Shown here piece by piece: positions 43,145 to 52,797 of a DNA stretch of 64,000 nucleotides. Every line of letters begins with the position of its first letter. Position 1 is the stretch's first letter. A program made the translations under genes and the position numbers. Below the pieces are notes generated by a model, which saw only the letters and a program-made list of their open reading frames with translations, was not told the origin of the DNA and ran no database searches. Source of the DNA: Nocardiopsis sp. YSL2 (GTDB lineage Bacteria; Actinomycetota; Actinomycetes; Streptosporangiales; Streptosporangiaceae); contig NZ_JAMOAO010000001.1 of NCBI RefSeq assembly GCF_030555055.1, positions 1,240,001 to 1,304,000 on the forward strand, written 5' to 3'.

Positions 43145-45709
43145 TCACACGGAGGTCGCCAGCGTGTCGTTGACGCACCTCAGGACGGGTGGCGCCGTCA
43201 CCGCGTCCGCGTCGAGCACCGCACCGCCCCGCACGACGAACGTGTGCTCCTCGCCCGGCAGCAGCGTCACCAGACCGCTGTCCACCGAGGCCCGCTCCGA
43301 CAGCCGGTCCACGTTCAGAACGAGGTCCCGCACGAGCACACGGGCCCGGACGGTCACCCTCAGATCAGCGCCGTCCACCCGCGTGTCGACGTCGAATTCC
43401 GGCTTTCGGTAGTCCAGGTCCCGGTCGCGGGCGAAGAACCACCACGCGCGCTCCCCCGCTCCGTCGACGGTCAGGACCTCGCGCGCGGGATCACCCGCCC
43501 TGGCCACCCCCGCGTCGACCGGGACCCGCAGTGCCCCGCGCGGCGCCACGCGCACCGCGTGCGTCCCGGCCGCGAGAACGCCTCCGTCGGCGGCGGCGCG
43601 GCGCGCCACCGTCAGCTCGGTCGTCCACTCCTCGTCGGTGTCGTTGCCGAGCACCACCGTCAGTGCGCCGCCGTCGGCGGGCTGCACCGTGGCCACCCGG
43701 TCGGCGTGGACCCGCCGCAGCGCGTACCAGAGCGGCTTGCGCCGACCGGCGCCGTCGACCGCCGCCCAGGAGGTCACCGGCCAGCAGTCGTTGAGCTGCC
43801 AGACCACGCTGCCCGTGCAGTAGGGCCACATCGCGCGGAAGTGCTCGATGCCCAGGGTGATCGCCCGCGCCTGGTTGACCTGCGTCAGGTAGTGCCAGTC
43901 GTCGAAGTCCCAGGCGCGGTCGCCGAAGTGCGCCTCCAGTCCCCGGGCGAGCTTGCCGTTGCCGTCGATCGCCTTCTGGTGGTGCAGTACTCCGGGCGAG
44001 ACCGGTGTGAGGGGGTCGTCGCCGACGGCCGCGCGCAGGGTGGCGTAGGCCGGCGGCGCCTGGTAGCCGAACTCGGCGGCGAACCGGGGCCGGTGGTCGC
44101 GGTAGTGCGTGTAGTCGAGGTCGTTCCACACGTCCCACAGGTGCATCGTGCCGTGGGCGGCGTCGTTGGGGTGCACGCCCGCCGCGTCCGAGTACGGGCT
44201 GCCCGGCCAGTACGGCCGCGTCGGGTCCAGCTCCGCCACCACGCGCGGAAGCACGTCCAGGTAGTAGCCCTCGCCCCAGGGGCGGCCGTCCAGGACCGGC
44301 TTCCAGCCCCAGTCCTCGTGTCCCCAGATGTTCTCGTTGTTGCCGCACCACACCGCGAGCGAAGCGTGCGGCGCCAGGCGGACGACGGCTTCGCGCGCCT
44401 CCGCCTCGACCTCGGCCGCCAGCGGATCCTCCTCCGGGTAGGCCGCGCACGCGAACAGGAAGTCCTGCCACACCAGCACGCCCAGCTCCGAGCAGATCCC
44501 GTAGAAGTCCTCGGACTCGTAGATGCCGCCGCCCCAGACCCGCAGCAGGTTCACGCCCGCCGCGCACGCCTGGTCGATCCGCTCCCGGTAGCGGTCGCCG
44601 CCCACCCGGGAGGGGAAGGCGTCGTCGGGGATCCAGTTCGCCCCCTTGACCAGGATCGTCCGCCCGTTCACGCGGATCCCGAACCCGGTACCGTGCGCGT
44701 CCGGCGCACTGTGCACCGCGACGTCGCGGAAGCCGATGCGGCGGCTCCAGGTGTCCAGGACCCGGCCCCGAGCGGACAGCTCCACGTCCAGGTCGTACAG
44801 GGGCTGGTCCCCGTGACCGCGCGGCCACCAGAGCCCGGGGTCGGGCACCTCCAGCTCCAGGACCGCTCGGCACTCCCCCGGAGCCGCCTCCGCGGTGACG
44901 CGCACGCCCCCGACCTCCGCGGTCAGCTCCAGGACCTCGTCCCGGCCCGGTCCGGTGCGTTCCACGTCCACGTGCAGGAGCACGCGTCCGCGGACGCCGG
45001 CCGGCGACCCGCCCCCGGTGCCCGGCCACACCACGCCGACCTGGGGCCGCACCTCGGCCAGGCGGGCCGTGGACCAGGCGTGCAGCCGGATCGGCCGCCA
45101 GATCCCGGACGTGACGACCGTCGGCCCCCAGTCCCAGCCGAAGTTGCACGCCATCTTGCGCACGTACTGGTACGGCTCGTCGTAGGCACCCGGGTAGGGG
45201 CCCATGCGCTCCTTGTGGCCCTCCGCGTACCGGTACGGGGAGGCGAAGTCCACGACGAGTTCGGGGCCGTGCGTCCCCCCGTCCGCTCCGTCGGCCGCCG
45301 CGCCCCGGGCGAGCGCCTCGGTGACGTCGAAGCGGTAGGAGCGGTGCATGTTCTCCGTCCGCCCCACCTCGCGCCCCGCCACACGCACCGCGGCCACGGT
45401 GTCCAGGCCCTCGCACACGAGGTCGACCCGCTCGGCCCGGGCCGCCTCGTCCGCTCCGGCGAGCGAGGCGGCCTCCCCGGCCAGAGAGCGCGTGTACCGC
45501 CAGTCGGTCCGCCCGATCCAGCCGAGCCGGGTCTCGTTGTCGTCGCGGTAGGGGTCCTCGACGAGGCCGTGCGCGAGCAGGTCCGTGTGGACGCAGCCGG
45601 GCACGGTGGCCGCGACCGTCCCGAGGCCCGCGGCCGGCTCGGGCAGCGTGCCCTCGTGCGGCAGCGCGGTGAGGGTCCAGCCCTCCGTGAGGTCGATCCA
45701 GGAGGTCAT
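43145..45709 (-). CDS. Beta-mannosidase (glycoside hydrolase family 2)
   Basis: An 854-residue cytoplasmic GH2 enzyme. N-terminal sugar-binding domain (MACNFGWDWGP and SGIWRPIRLHAW are typical of beta-mannosidases), an immunoglobulin-like domain, then the TIM barrel. The acid/base Glu is in AVWCGNNENIWG (about residue 458) and the nucleophile Glu in FAAEFGYQAP (about 547). No signal peptide, so it should hydrolyse imported manno-oligosaccharides. The ATG at 45709 has GGAGGG close upstream. It is the last gene after two ATPases of a sugar-type Opp importer, 44 bases apart, which points to mannobiose/mannan oligomer use. Confidence 0.93.
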   Translation of the reverse strand: MTSWIDLTEGWTLTALPHEGTLPEPAAGLGTVAATVPGCVHTDLLAHGLVEDPYRDDNETRLGWIGRTDWRYTRSLAGEAASLAGADEAARAERVDLVCEGLDTVAAVRVAGREVGRTENMHRSYRFDVTEALARGAAADGADGGTHGPELVVDFASPYRYAEGHKERMGPYPGAYDEPYQYVRKMACNFGWDWGPTVVTSGIWRPIRLHAWSTARLAEVRPQVGVVWPGTGGGSPAGVRGRVLLHVDVERTGPGRDEVLELTAEVGGVRVTAEAAPGECRAVLELEVPDPGLWWPRGHGDQPLYDLDVELSARGRVLDTWSRRIGFRDVAVHSAPDAHGTGFGIRVNGRTILVKGANWIPDDAFPSRVGGDRYRERIDQACAAGVNLLRVWGGGIYESEDFYGICSELGVLVWQDFLFACAAYPEEDPLAAEVEAEAREAVVRLAPHASLAVWCGNNENIWGHEDWGWKPVLDGRPWGEGYYLDVLPRVVAELDPTRPYWPGSPYSDAAGVHPNDAAHGTMHLWDVWNDLDYTHYRDHRPRFAAEFGYQAPPAYATLRAAVGDDPLTPVSPGVLHHQKAIDGNGKLARGLEAHFGDRAWDFDDWHYLTQVNQARAITLGIEHFRAMWPYCTGSVVWQLNDCWPVTSWAAVDGAGRRKPLWYALRRVHADRVATVQPADGGALTVVLGNDTDEEWTTELTVARRAAADGGVLAAGTHAVRVAPRGALRVPVDAGVARAGDPAREVLTVDGAGERAWWFFARDRDLDYRKPEFDVDTRVDGADLRVTVRARVLVRDLVLNVDRLSERASVDSGLVTLLPGEEHTFVVRGGAVLDADAVTAPPVLRCVNDTLATSV

Positions 45710-45753
45710 GGACCCTCCCTTTCCCAGGTCAGGGTGGTGTGGCGGGGCGGGGC

Positions 45754-46665
45754 TCAGCCCTGGTCGATGCCGACGAAGTGGCCTTCCTCGGCTTCGATGA
45801 GGGGAGCAGAGTCGTCTCCCTCGTCGACCGTCGGCAGCGTCACGTCCTCGGGCGGGTCGGCCGCCAGCTCCGCGTCGACCTCCGCCCACGTCTTGTGCAG
45901 CTGCGGCACGCAGGACAGCAGGTGGCGGCTGTACGGGTGCAGCGGGTTGTCGAACACCCGCAGCGTCGGACCCATCTCCGCGATGGCGCCCTTGCGCAGG
46001 ATCACCGACTTGTCGCTGACGTAGTTGCCCAGCGACAGGTCGTGGGTGACGAAGAGGATGCCCAGTCCGCGCTCCTTGAGGTCGCCGAGCAGGTTGAGCA
46101 CGTCGATCCGGGTGGAGGCGTCCAGCATGCTGATGATCTCGTCGGCGACCAGCAGCTTGATGTCCAGCAGCAGTGCCCGCGCGATCAGCAGGCGCTGGAG
46201 CTGGCCGCCGCTGAGCTGGTGCGGGTACTTGTTGAGGACGTTCTCCGGGTCCAGGCGCACGGTCCCCACCGCGGCCAGCACCTTGTCCTTCCAGTCCGCG
46301 TCCGAGACACCGGGGAAGTAGGAGCTGCGGATCATCTCGAAGACCCGGTCGGCCTTGAAGATCGGGTTGAAGCAGCTGAACGGGTCCTGGAAGACGCCCT
46401 GGACCTGCCGGTAGTACTCCTTGCGGGCGGCGAACCCCTTGATGGTGGTGATGTCGGTGCCTTCGACCGTGATCCGGCCCGACGTCGGCTTGGACAGGCC
46501 GAGGACCATCTTGCCGATGGTGCTCTTGCCGCTGCCGCTCTCACCGATGAGCGAGACGACCTCGCCCGGCTCCACCGTCAGGCTGACGTCGCGGACGGCG
46601 CGCAGCCGCCCGCCGCCGAACGCTCCCACCCGGTACACCTTGTGCACGCGGTCGAGTTCCAGCAT
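45754..46665 (-). CDS. Oligosaccharide ABC transporter ATP-binding protein (Opp-like, second)
   Basis: A 303-residue ATPase with Walker A GESGSGKS, FQDPFSCFNP, signature LSGGQLQR, Walker B LLVADEIISMLD and FVTHDLSL. The Walker B follow-on DEII instead of DEP is typical of carbohydrate-importing members of the Opp family. It lacks the usual C-terminal cysteine cluster and ends in an acidic tail. The ATG at 46665 has GAGG six bases upstream, eight bases after the preceding gene. It pairs with the ATPase encoded upstream. Confidence 0.92.
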   Translation of the reverse strand: MLELDRVHKVYRVGAFGGGRLRAVRDVSLTVEPGEVVSLIGESGSGKSTIGKMVLGLSKPTSGRITVEGTDITTIKGFAARKEYYRQVQGVFQDPFSCFNPIFKADRVFEMIRSSYFPGVSDADWKDKVLAAVGTVRLDPENVLNKYPHQLSGGQLQRLLIARALLLDIKLLVADEIISMLDASTRIDVLNLLGDLKERGLGILFVTHDLSLGNYVSDKSVILRKGAIAEMGPTLRVFDNPLHPYSRHLLSCVPQLHKTWAEVDAELAADPPEDVTLPTVDEGDDSAPLIEAEEGHFVGIDQG

Positions 46666-46673
46666 GGTCTGCC

Positions 46674-47624
46674 TCACCCCGTCTTCCAGCAAGCGGCCCA
46701 GTGGCCGGGTTCGATCTCGAGCAGCGGAGGCTGTTCGTTGCACTTGGAGAAGGCCATCGGGCAGCGGTCCTTGAACCGGCAGCCCGTCGGCGGATTGAGC
46801 AGTCCGGGCGGCGTGCCGGGGATGCCCTCCAGGCGGGTCTGGTCCGCCGTCGATCCGACCTCGGGCAGCGCCGAGATCAGCATCTTGGTGTAGGGGTGCT
46901 GCGGGTTGTTGATGATCGTGCTCGTGGAGGCCTTCTCCGCGATGCGTCCCGCGTACATCACCATGATCGTGTCGGCCATCTGGTACACGAGCGAGATGTC
47001 GTGGGTCACGAACACCATGCTCTTGACGTAACCGCGGTCGCGGAACTCCACCATCGACTCGGCCACGGAGCGCTGGGTGGACACGTCCAGGGCCGACGTG
47101 GCCTCGTCGGCGATCAGCAGGGACGGGTTGAGCAGCGTGGACATCACCATGACCACGCGCTGCTTCATCCCGCCCGACAGCTCGATCGGGAACCGGTCGA
47201 GCACGTCGGGGTCCAGACCGACCAGCTCCAGCCGACGGTTCAGCTCGTCGGCGATGTCGGCCGGGCGGAGCCCGCGCGAGCGCAGCAGCTCGTTGATCAT
47301 CCGCCCGATCTTGCGCGTCGGGTTGAGCGCGCTCATCGCGTACTGCGGGATCAGGGAGACCTCGTGGTAGCGGAAGGGCACCATCGCGTCGTCGTCGGCG
47401 ATGGGCAGGTCCTTGCCGTCGAGCTCGATGGAGCCTCCGACGTGGCGCATCCGGGAGTCCAGCCGGATCAGGCTCTTGCCCAGCGTGGACTTGCCGCAGC
47501 CCGACTCTCCCGCCAGGCCCATGATCTCGCCGTCGGCGAGGTCGAAGCTGACCCCGTCGAGGGCGTGGACGTCCCCGCGCAGGGTTTGGTAGTAGACCTT
47601 CAGGTCCTTGACGCGCAGGGTCAT
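46674..47624 (-). CDS. Oligosaccharide ABC transporter ATP-binding protein (Opp-like, first)
   Basis: A 316-residue ATPase. Walker A GESGCGKS, Q-loop PQYAMSALNP, signature LSGGMKQR, Walker B LLIADEATSALD (DEAT rather than DEPT) and VFVTHDISL. The C-terminal cysteine motif GCRFKDRCP with later C residues is present. The ATG shares its A with the TGA of the permease upstream. It is part of the binding protein-permease-ATPase-mannosidase operon. Confidence 0.92.
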   Translation of the reverse strand: MTLRVKDLKVYYQTLRGDVHALDGVSFDLADGEIMGLAGESGCGKSTLGKSLIRLDSRMRHVGGSIELDGKDLPIADDDAMVPFRYHEVSLIPQYAMSALNPTRKIGRMINELLRSRGLRPADIADELNRRLELVGLDPDVLDRFPIELSGGMKQRVVMVMSTLLNPSLLIADEATSALDVSTQRSVAESMVEFRDRGYVKSMVFVTHDISLVYQMADTIMVMYAGRIAEKASTSTIINNPQHPYTKMLISALPEVGSTADQTRLEGIPGTPPGLLNPPTGCRFKDRCPMAFSKCNEQPPLLEIEPGHWAACWKTG

Positions 47625-48532
47625 CACAGCTCCCGCAGCTTGGGGTTGAACACTTCGTCCAGACCCACGTTGAGGATGTACAGAGAACCGACGAGCGTGG
47701 TGATGCCGAGGCCCGGCGGGATGAACCACCACCAGATCTGCAGCTGCAGCGCGCTCCAGGCGACCGCGCTCTCCAGCATCAGGCCGAGCGAGACGCCGTT
47801 GGTCGGGCCGAGGCCGATGAAGTCCAGGCCGGCCGCGATGAGGATCGCGCTGCCGAAGAGCAGGATGAAGGTCATCACCAGGTAGGAGCTCATGTTCGGA
47901 GCGACCTCGGTGGTGATGATGCGCCAGGTGCGCCGTCCGCTGAGCCGGGCGAGGTCGACGAAGTCGCGGGTCGCCAGGGACAGGGTCTGGGAGCGCACGG
48001 CGCGGGCGGCCCACGGCCACGACGTCAGACCGATGAACAGGCCCTGGACGTACACGCCGCGTGCGTCGAGGTAGGCCACGGCCACGATCAGGACGACCAT
48101 GGCGGGCAGCACCAGGACCACGTTGGTGATCATGTTGAGGATCTCGTCGACGATCCCGCCCTTGTACCCGGCCACGAAGCCGACGGCGGTACCGATGACG
48201 AACGCGACGCCGCCGCCGAACACCCCGATCAGGAACGTGGAGCGCAGGCCGTGGACGAACTGGGCCCAGATGTCCTGGCCGAAGCTCGTCGTGCCGAGCC
48301 AGTACTCGCCGTTGGGCGGCTGGCTCTTGGGACCGACGTAGGCGTTGGGGTCGTCTCCGACGAAGAAGGGGCCGATGAGCCCGATGAGCAGGAGGGCGAG
48401 CACGATGCTCGACCCGATGAGGAGCTTGGGGTTGCGCCGCGCGAAGTGCAGGGTCTCGGAGACCTTGCGCTCCCCGCTGGGTTCCGGGGCAGCGGCCCCA
48501 TCGGCGCCCGAGGCGCCAGCGACGTTGGTCAT
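47624..48532 (-). CDS. Oligosaccharide ABC transporter permease (DppC-like)
   Basis: A 302-residue permease with an Ala/Gly-rich N-terminus then six spans; conserved entry WLGTTSFGQDIWAQFVHGLR and coupling loop FVDLARLSGRRTWRIITTEVAPN. The ATG at 48532 overlaps the previous stop by four bases (ATGA). It works with the DppB-like partner encoded upstream. Confidence 0.92.
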   Translation of the reverse strand: MTNVAGASGADGAAAPEPSGERKVSETLHFARRNPKLLIGSSIVLALLLIGLIGPFFVGDDPNAYVGPKSQPPNGEYWLGTTSFGQDIWAQFVHGLRSTFLIGVFGGGVAFVIGTAVGFVAGYKGGIVDEILNMITNVVLVLPAMVVLIVAVAYLDARGVYVQGLFIGLTSWPWAARAVRSQTLSLATRDFVDLARLSGRRTWRIITTEVAPNMSSYLVMTFILLFGSAILIAAGLDFIGLGPTNGVSLGLMLESAVAWSALQLQIWWWFIPPGLGITTLVGSLYILNVGLDEVFNPKLREL

Positions 48533-49524
48533 GCCGCTCCTCCCGTCATCTGGACCCTGGTGCGCGGGTCGACCAGGACGTAGACGATGTCGATGATGAA
48601 GTTGGCGATCAGGACTCCCACGACCACGAACAGGAAGATCCCCTGGAGCAGGAAGAAGTCGCGGTTGGTCAGGGAGTCGAGGATCAGTGAGCCCAGACCG
48701 GGGTAGTTGAAGACGATCTCGGTGAGCAGGGCTCCGGCGATGATCGTGCCCAGCTGGACGGCCAGGCCGGTGATCTGCGGCAGCATCGCGTTGCGGAACG
48801 CGTAGCGGCGGATCAGCTTGCGCGGGGCGCCCAGCGCCTGGAGGTAGTTGGAGTAGTCCGCCTCCAACTCGTAGATGATCATGTTGCGCATGCCGATCGC
48901 CCAGCCGCCGAGTGCCACGACGAACATGGACAGGAACGGCAGGAACCAGTGCATGACCAGGTCCCAGACGAACTCCCACGTGAACGCGGCGCGCAGTGAG
49001 TAGCTGTAGCCGCCGGAGACGGGGAACCATCCGAGCACCACGCCCAGGGCCCAGGCGAGCAGCAGGGCCAGCCACATGTACGGCGTCGCGGTGAGGACGT
49101 AGCCCACCGGCAGGATCGTGTTGTCCAGCACCTTGCTGCGGGCCGCGAACGCGCCGAAGCGGTTGCCGACGATCCAGCTCAGCACGATCGCGGGCAGCAG
49201 CACGGCGAGGGTGTACGGGACCGAACGCATGATGATGTCGGTGACCGGCTCCGGGTACAGCATGATGCTGATGCCCAGGTCGCCGCGGAACAGCCCGGCC
49301 CAGAAGCTCAGGTACTGCTGCCACAGCGGTGTGTCGAGCCCGAAGAGCTCGTTGTAGTAGGCGTTCATGCGTTCGAGTGCCTCGGGGTCACTGATCGAGG
49401 CGCGGGAGAGCATGCTCCGGATCGGGTCCCCCGGCATGAACCGGGGGATCATCCAGTTGATCGTGACCGCGACGACGAACGTCAGCAGGTAGACGGCCAG
49501 TTTGCGGCCGATGTAGCGCCACAC
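48529..49524 (-). CDS. Oligosaccharide ABC transporter permease (DppB-like)
   Basis: A 331-residue permease, six spans, with the opening MWRYIGRKLAVYLLTFVVAV and coupling loop YSNYLQALGAPRKLIRRYAF. The GTG at 49524 has GGAGG five bases upstream. It starts the permease/ATPase/mannosidase part of the operon, 329 bases after the binding-protein gene; that gap contains a large hairpin. Confidence 0.92.
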   Translation of the reverse strand: MWRYIGRKLAVYLLTFVVAVTINWMIPRFMPGDPIRSMLSRASISDPEALERMNAYYNELFGLDTPLWQQYLSFWAGLFRGDLGISIMLYPEPVTDIIMRSVPYTLAVLLPAIVLSWIVGNRFGAFAARSKVLDNTILPVGYVLTATPYMWLALLLAWALGVVLGWFPVSGGYSYSLRAAFTWEFVWDLVMHWFLPFLSMFVVALGGWAIGMRNMIIYELEADYSNYLQALGAPRKLIRRYAFRNAMLPQITGLAVQLGTIIAGALLTEIVFNYPGLGSLILDSLTNRDFFLLQGIFLFVVVGVLIANFIIDIVYVLVDPRTRVQMTGGAA

Positions 49525-49737
49525 ACTTTCCTCCAGGGTGATGGCGGCGGACGGTCAAGGGCCCCGTTGCCCTGGGACCTCGCGGGATCGGTTCGGGGCG
49601 CGGGACGCGGTGGGTTTCCTCTGCGGCGCCGGCGCGCTCGCGGGCGGGCCGCGGCTGCGCCTGGCGCGGGGTCCCCGCGCGCTCCTCGCGGGGCGGGCGC
49701 CGCGGCTTGGGGGCGGCACCCGCCCCGCCGGGACGCG

Positions 49738-49804
49738 GCCCCGGCCGGACCGGATCCTGGACGGCCTCACTGGCTCGTCACGGGAGTCGCGGTCCGGCCG
49801 GGGC
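49738..49804 (-). terminator. Large intercistronic hairpin after oligosaccharide-binding protein
   Basis: GCCCCGGCCGGACCG (49738-49752) and CGGTCCGGCCGGGGC (49790-49804) are perfect 15-bp arms with a 37-base loop, 50 bases past the binding-protein stop. As in the peptide importer at 26274, it probably lowers downstream transcription or protects the upstream message, raising binding protein over permease. The rest of the 49525-49853 gap is GC-rich with no supportable gene. Confidence 0.65.
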
Positions 49805-49853
49805 GGGGAGTGGCCGGGGCGGAGGTGGGAGCTCCTGGCACCCCGGCCGGCGG

Positions 49854-51566
49854 CTACTCGGCGGCCGGTTCCAGCTCGGCGAGCATCTGCACGGCGCTGA
49901 GCTCCAGCCAGCCGTTCCAGAGCGTGGCCGGGTAGTTCGGCGTGTCGTCCGCCTCGGTGGGCCAGTTCGTCCAGTGGTTGGTGCTGTGCTGCGCCCAGAG
50001 GCCGTTGTACCAGAGCGGGATGGCCGGCAGTTCGGCCAGCTGCACCTCCTGGATCTGCGAGCTGAGCTCGACCTGGCCCTCGACGTCGTCGACCGGCAGG
50101 GCCGCGAAGTCCTCGACCAGGCTCCAGACCTCCTCGTTCTCGTACCGACCGAAGTTGACGGTGGTCTGCTGGTCCTGGACCGGCTGCTGGAAGAGGTAGT
50201 CGTAGTAGGTCCAGGGCGTGTTGCTCTGCTGGCGCTCGTTGTTGATGAGCATGTCGAACTCACCGGAGTTGCGGCTGTCGACGAGCAGGTCGAACTCGGG
50301 GAAGTCGGCGGTGACGTTGATGCCGACGGCCTGGGCGTTCTCCGCGATCAGACGGGCCGACTCCATCCAGTCGGTCCAGCCGGACGGCACCTGCAGGGTC
50401 AGCTCGATCGGGTCGCCGTCGGGCGTCTCGACGAAGCCGTCGCCGTCCTCGTCGAGGTAGCCGTTCTCCTCCAGGAGCGCGACGGCCTCGTCCTGGTCGA
50501 AGGTGAAGCCCTCCTCGGCGACCAGCTCGTGGTCGATGAACTCGTCCCAGGCGGGGAGCAGACCGGTCGGGTTGGCGCCCTCGACCAGGTTGGAGTACGG
50601 GCCCTCGATGATCGCCTGCATGTCGATCGAGCGGGCCAGCGCCTGGCGGAAGTTCACGTCGTTCATCGGCTCACGGTCGTGGTTGACCACGAGCCAGGCG
50701 GTGTTGGCGCTCTGCATGTACGGGGGACCGTCGTAGAAGCTGGTCAGCGTCTCGTCGCCCTCCAGCACCTGGTCGATGCCCGGCAGGAAGTTGTTCGACA
50801 GGTCGACCTCGCCCTGGGTCAGCATGTTCATCGTCACCTCGTTGGAGGCGTTGACGATGTCGACGATGTAGCGGGCGTCCATGTCCATGTCGAGGGCCTC
50901 GATCGCCCACCAGTCGTCGTTGCGCTCCCAGACCATGCGGTCGTCGGCGTGCGACTCGTAGACGTAGGGGCCGGTCGCGACCGGGTTCTCGTTCGGGTTC
51001 TCGATGACGTCGGTCTCCGACATCTCGGACCAGATGTGGGAGGGGACGATGGGGTTGGTGTACGCCCAGTTCATCCACTCCTGCGGACGCGACTCCGAGA
51101 AGGTGACCGCCACGGTCAGGTCGTCGGTGGCCTCGACGGACTCGACGTAGTCCCACACGTTGCTGTAGGGCGAGCCGTCCATCTGCCCGAGTTCGAGCGT
51201 GGTCACGACGTCCTCGGCCACGAGGGGCTCGCCGTCGGTCCAGGTGATGCCCTCGCGGAGGGTGATCTCGTGGACGTTGTCGGCGGTCCACTCGTCGCTC
51301 TCGGCGAGCCAGTGGACGTACTCGCCCTCGGCCGAGTCGAAGAGGAACAGCGGCTCGTAGGCGAGGCCGATGGTGCCGACCGCGTACTGCCCCTTCATCA
51401 TGGGGTTCCAGCTGGTCGGCGGGCCCCAGGCGGTGCCCGTCGTGTACAGCGTCTCCTCTCGGGGGTAGGACCCCGAGCCGGTGTCTTCTTCTCCGCCGCC
51501 ACTCGAGCAGGCAGTGGCCGCAAGGGCCAGTGCCGCGAGTGCCGCCGGTAGCCGCAGCGATCTCAT
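49854..51566 (-). CDS. Oligosaccharide ABC transporter substrate-binding lipoprotein (family 5)
   Basis: A 570-residue binding protein with lipobox LALAATAC followed by SSGGGEED, so it is membrane-anchored by lipid. Family-5 landmarks are TSWNPMMKGQYAVGTIGLAYEPL, ITLREGITWTDGEPLVAEDVV, NPVATGPYVYE and FRQALARSIDMQAI. Many surface tryptophans and the WW-rich segment WERNDDWWAIEALD fit a sugar-binding member. With the GH2 mannosidase and sugar-type ATPases, a beta-linked oligosaccharide (mannobiose or cellobiose type) is the likely ligand. The ATG at 51566 has GGAGGAG five bases upstream. Confidence 0.9.
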   Translation of the reverse strand: MRSLRLPAALAALALAATACSSGGGEEDTGSGSYPREETLYTTGTAWGPPTSWNPMMKGQYAVGTIGLAYEPLFLFDSAEGEYVHWLAESDEWTADNVHEITLREGITWTDGEPLVAEDVVTTLELGQMDGSPYSNVWDYVESVEATDDLTVAVTFSESRPQEWMNWAYTNPIVPSHIWSEMSETDVIENPNENPVATGPYVYESHADDRMVWERNDDWWAIEALDMDMDARYIVDIVNASNEVTMNMLTQGEVDLSNNFLPGIDQVLEGDETLTSFYDGPPYMQSANTAWLVVNHDREPMNDVNFRQALARSIDMQAIIEGPYSNLVEGANPTGLLPAWDEFIDHELVAEEGFTFDQDEAVALLEENGYLDEDGDGFVETPDGDPIELTLQVPSGWTDWMESARLIAENAQAVGINVTADFPEFDLLVDSRNSGEFDMLINNERQQSNTPWTYYDYLFQQPVQDQQTTVNFGRYENEEVWSLVEDFAALPVDDVEGQVELSSQIQEVQLAELPAIPLWYNGLWAQHSTNHWTNWPTEADDTPNYPATLWNGWLELSAVQMLAELEPAAE

Positions 51567-51613
51567 CTCGACTCCTCCTTCGACCCGGACGGCCCGTGGG
51601 GGGATCCCCAAAG

Positions 51614-51629
51614 CTGGGAGCGCTCCCAG
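51614..51629. promoter_or_regulatory. Perfect CebR/CelR-type operator
   Basis: CTGGGAGCGCTCCCAG is a perfect 16-bp palindrome containing TGGGAGCGCTCCCA, the 14-bp box bound by the LacI-family regulators CebR (Streptomyces) and CelR (Thermobifida) that sense cellobiose. It lies 48 bases before the binding-protein ATG. The sequence match is exact; occupancy is inferred. Confidence 0.8.
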
Positions 51630-51648
51630 ACGGTGCCGGGATGGGCCG

Positions 51649-51668
51649 TTTGCTGAACCGGGTAAGTG
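51649..51668. promoter_or_regulatory. Second LacI-type operator before the oligosaccharide operon
   Basis: TTTGCTGAACCGGGTAAGTG closely matches TTTGCTGAACCGGTTAAGCA found just before the lacI gene (52796-52815). Both have a central CG, as LacI-family sites do. It lies about 20 bases beyond the CebR-type box. The adjacent LacI regulator is the likely binder. Confidence 0.65.
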
Positions 51669-51754
51669 ACGTTAACAACAACATGCGCGGACGAACGCCG
51701 TCAATCCCCGACACTTCGCTGTTATGGCCTTGTAACAGCGGCGACGGGTGTTGG

Positions 51755-52786
51755 TCATGCTCTCCGGGGGCCGGTACTGGCCCGCGGATGCAGCTCTCCG
51801 CGCGGTGCCTCGCGGGGTTGCAGGGGTTCGGCGGCCACGGCCAGGGCCAGCATCCGCGCCACCTCGCCGCCGCAGAAGGGCACGTCGCGCGAAACCGCGG
51901 TCAGCGAGGGCCTGACCAGCTGGCACAGCACCGAGTCCTCCCAGGCCACGATGGACAGCCGGGAGGGTACGTCCACCCCCATCTCCCGGGCCACACCCAG
52001 ACCGGCCACCGCCATCAGGTCGTTGTCGTAGACCAGCGCGGTAGGACGATCGGACCTGGCCAGGAGCCTGCGCGTGGTACGCGTCCCGGCCTCGCCCGTG
52101 TAGTCGGCCTCGATCGTGAACGCCTCGCACAGACCGGCCTCGGCCGCCGCGCGCTCGAAGGCCTGCGAGCGCACCCGCGAGTGGACGAGGCCGCCTGGAC
52201 CGGAGACGTGTGCGATACGCTCGTGTCCGAGAGCCGCCAGATAGTGCACCACCTCGCGCATCGAGGCGGCGTCGTCGCTGTACAGGCACGGCAGGGTGCC
52301 GGCACCGTCGGGCCCGCCGAGCACCACCGCGGGCAGCGCCAGGTCCTCCACCAGGGCGACCCGGGCGTCGTCGACGCGCAGGTCCACCAGGATGACCCCG
52401 TCCACCCGGCGTTCGGCCGCCCACCGGCGGTAGACGGCCAACTCGGCCTCGGCGTCCTCAGTGACCTGCAATAACAGGTCCATACCGGTGACGGCGAGCT
52501 CGGCCTCGATACCCGAGACCAGCTGCATGAAGAACGGTTCGACGCCCAGCGAGCGCGCCGGACGGTCGACCACCAGGCCCAGGGCACCGACACGGCCACC
52601 CGGGGAGAGTGCCCGCGCGGTACTGCTGGGCGCCCATCCGAGATCGTGCGCGATGGCCAGGATGCGGGCGCGGGTCGTCTTGGAGACCCCCGGCCGGTCG
52701 TTGAGCGCGTACGACACCGCCCCCTTGGACACCCCCGCCGCCTTGGCGATGTCCATGATGGTCGGACGCCGCATTAATGCCCCCAC
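51755..52786 (-). CDS. LacI-family transcriptional regulator
   Basis: A 343-residue repressor. The DNA-binding head is TIMDIAKAAGVSKGAVSYAL, then a hinge with STARALS (Leu inserted at a central CG), then a periplasmic-binding-like sugar domain (VDGVILVDLRVDD, GPGGLVHSRVRSQAFERA, ALVYDNDLMAVAGLGVAREM). It lies directly upstream of the oligosaccharide operon on the same strand. The GTG at 52786 with AAAGGAGG is preferred; an ATG four codons later is possible. An operator-like dyad overlaps the region just upstream, suggesting autoregulation. Confidence 0.92.
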   Translation of the reverse strand: MGALMRRPTIMDIAKAAGVSKGAVSYALNDRPGVSKTTRARILAIAHDLGWAPSSTARALSPGGRVGALGLVVDRPARSLGVEPFFMQLVSGIEAELAVTGMDLLLQVTEDAEAELAVYRRWAAERRVDGVILVDLRVDDARVALVEDLALPAVVLGGPDGAGTLPCLYSDDAASMREVVHYLAALGHERIAHVSGPGGLVHSRVRSQAFERAAAEAGLCEAFTIEADYTGEAGTRTTRRLLARSDRPTALVYDNDLMAVAGLGVAREMGVDVPSRLSIVAWEDSVLCQLVRPSLTAVSRDVPFCGGEVARMLALAVAAEPLQPREAPRGELHPRASTGPRRA

Positions 52787-52797
52787 TTCGCCTCCTT

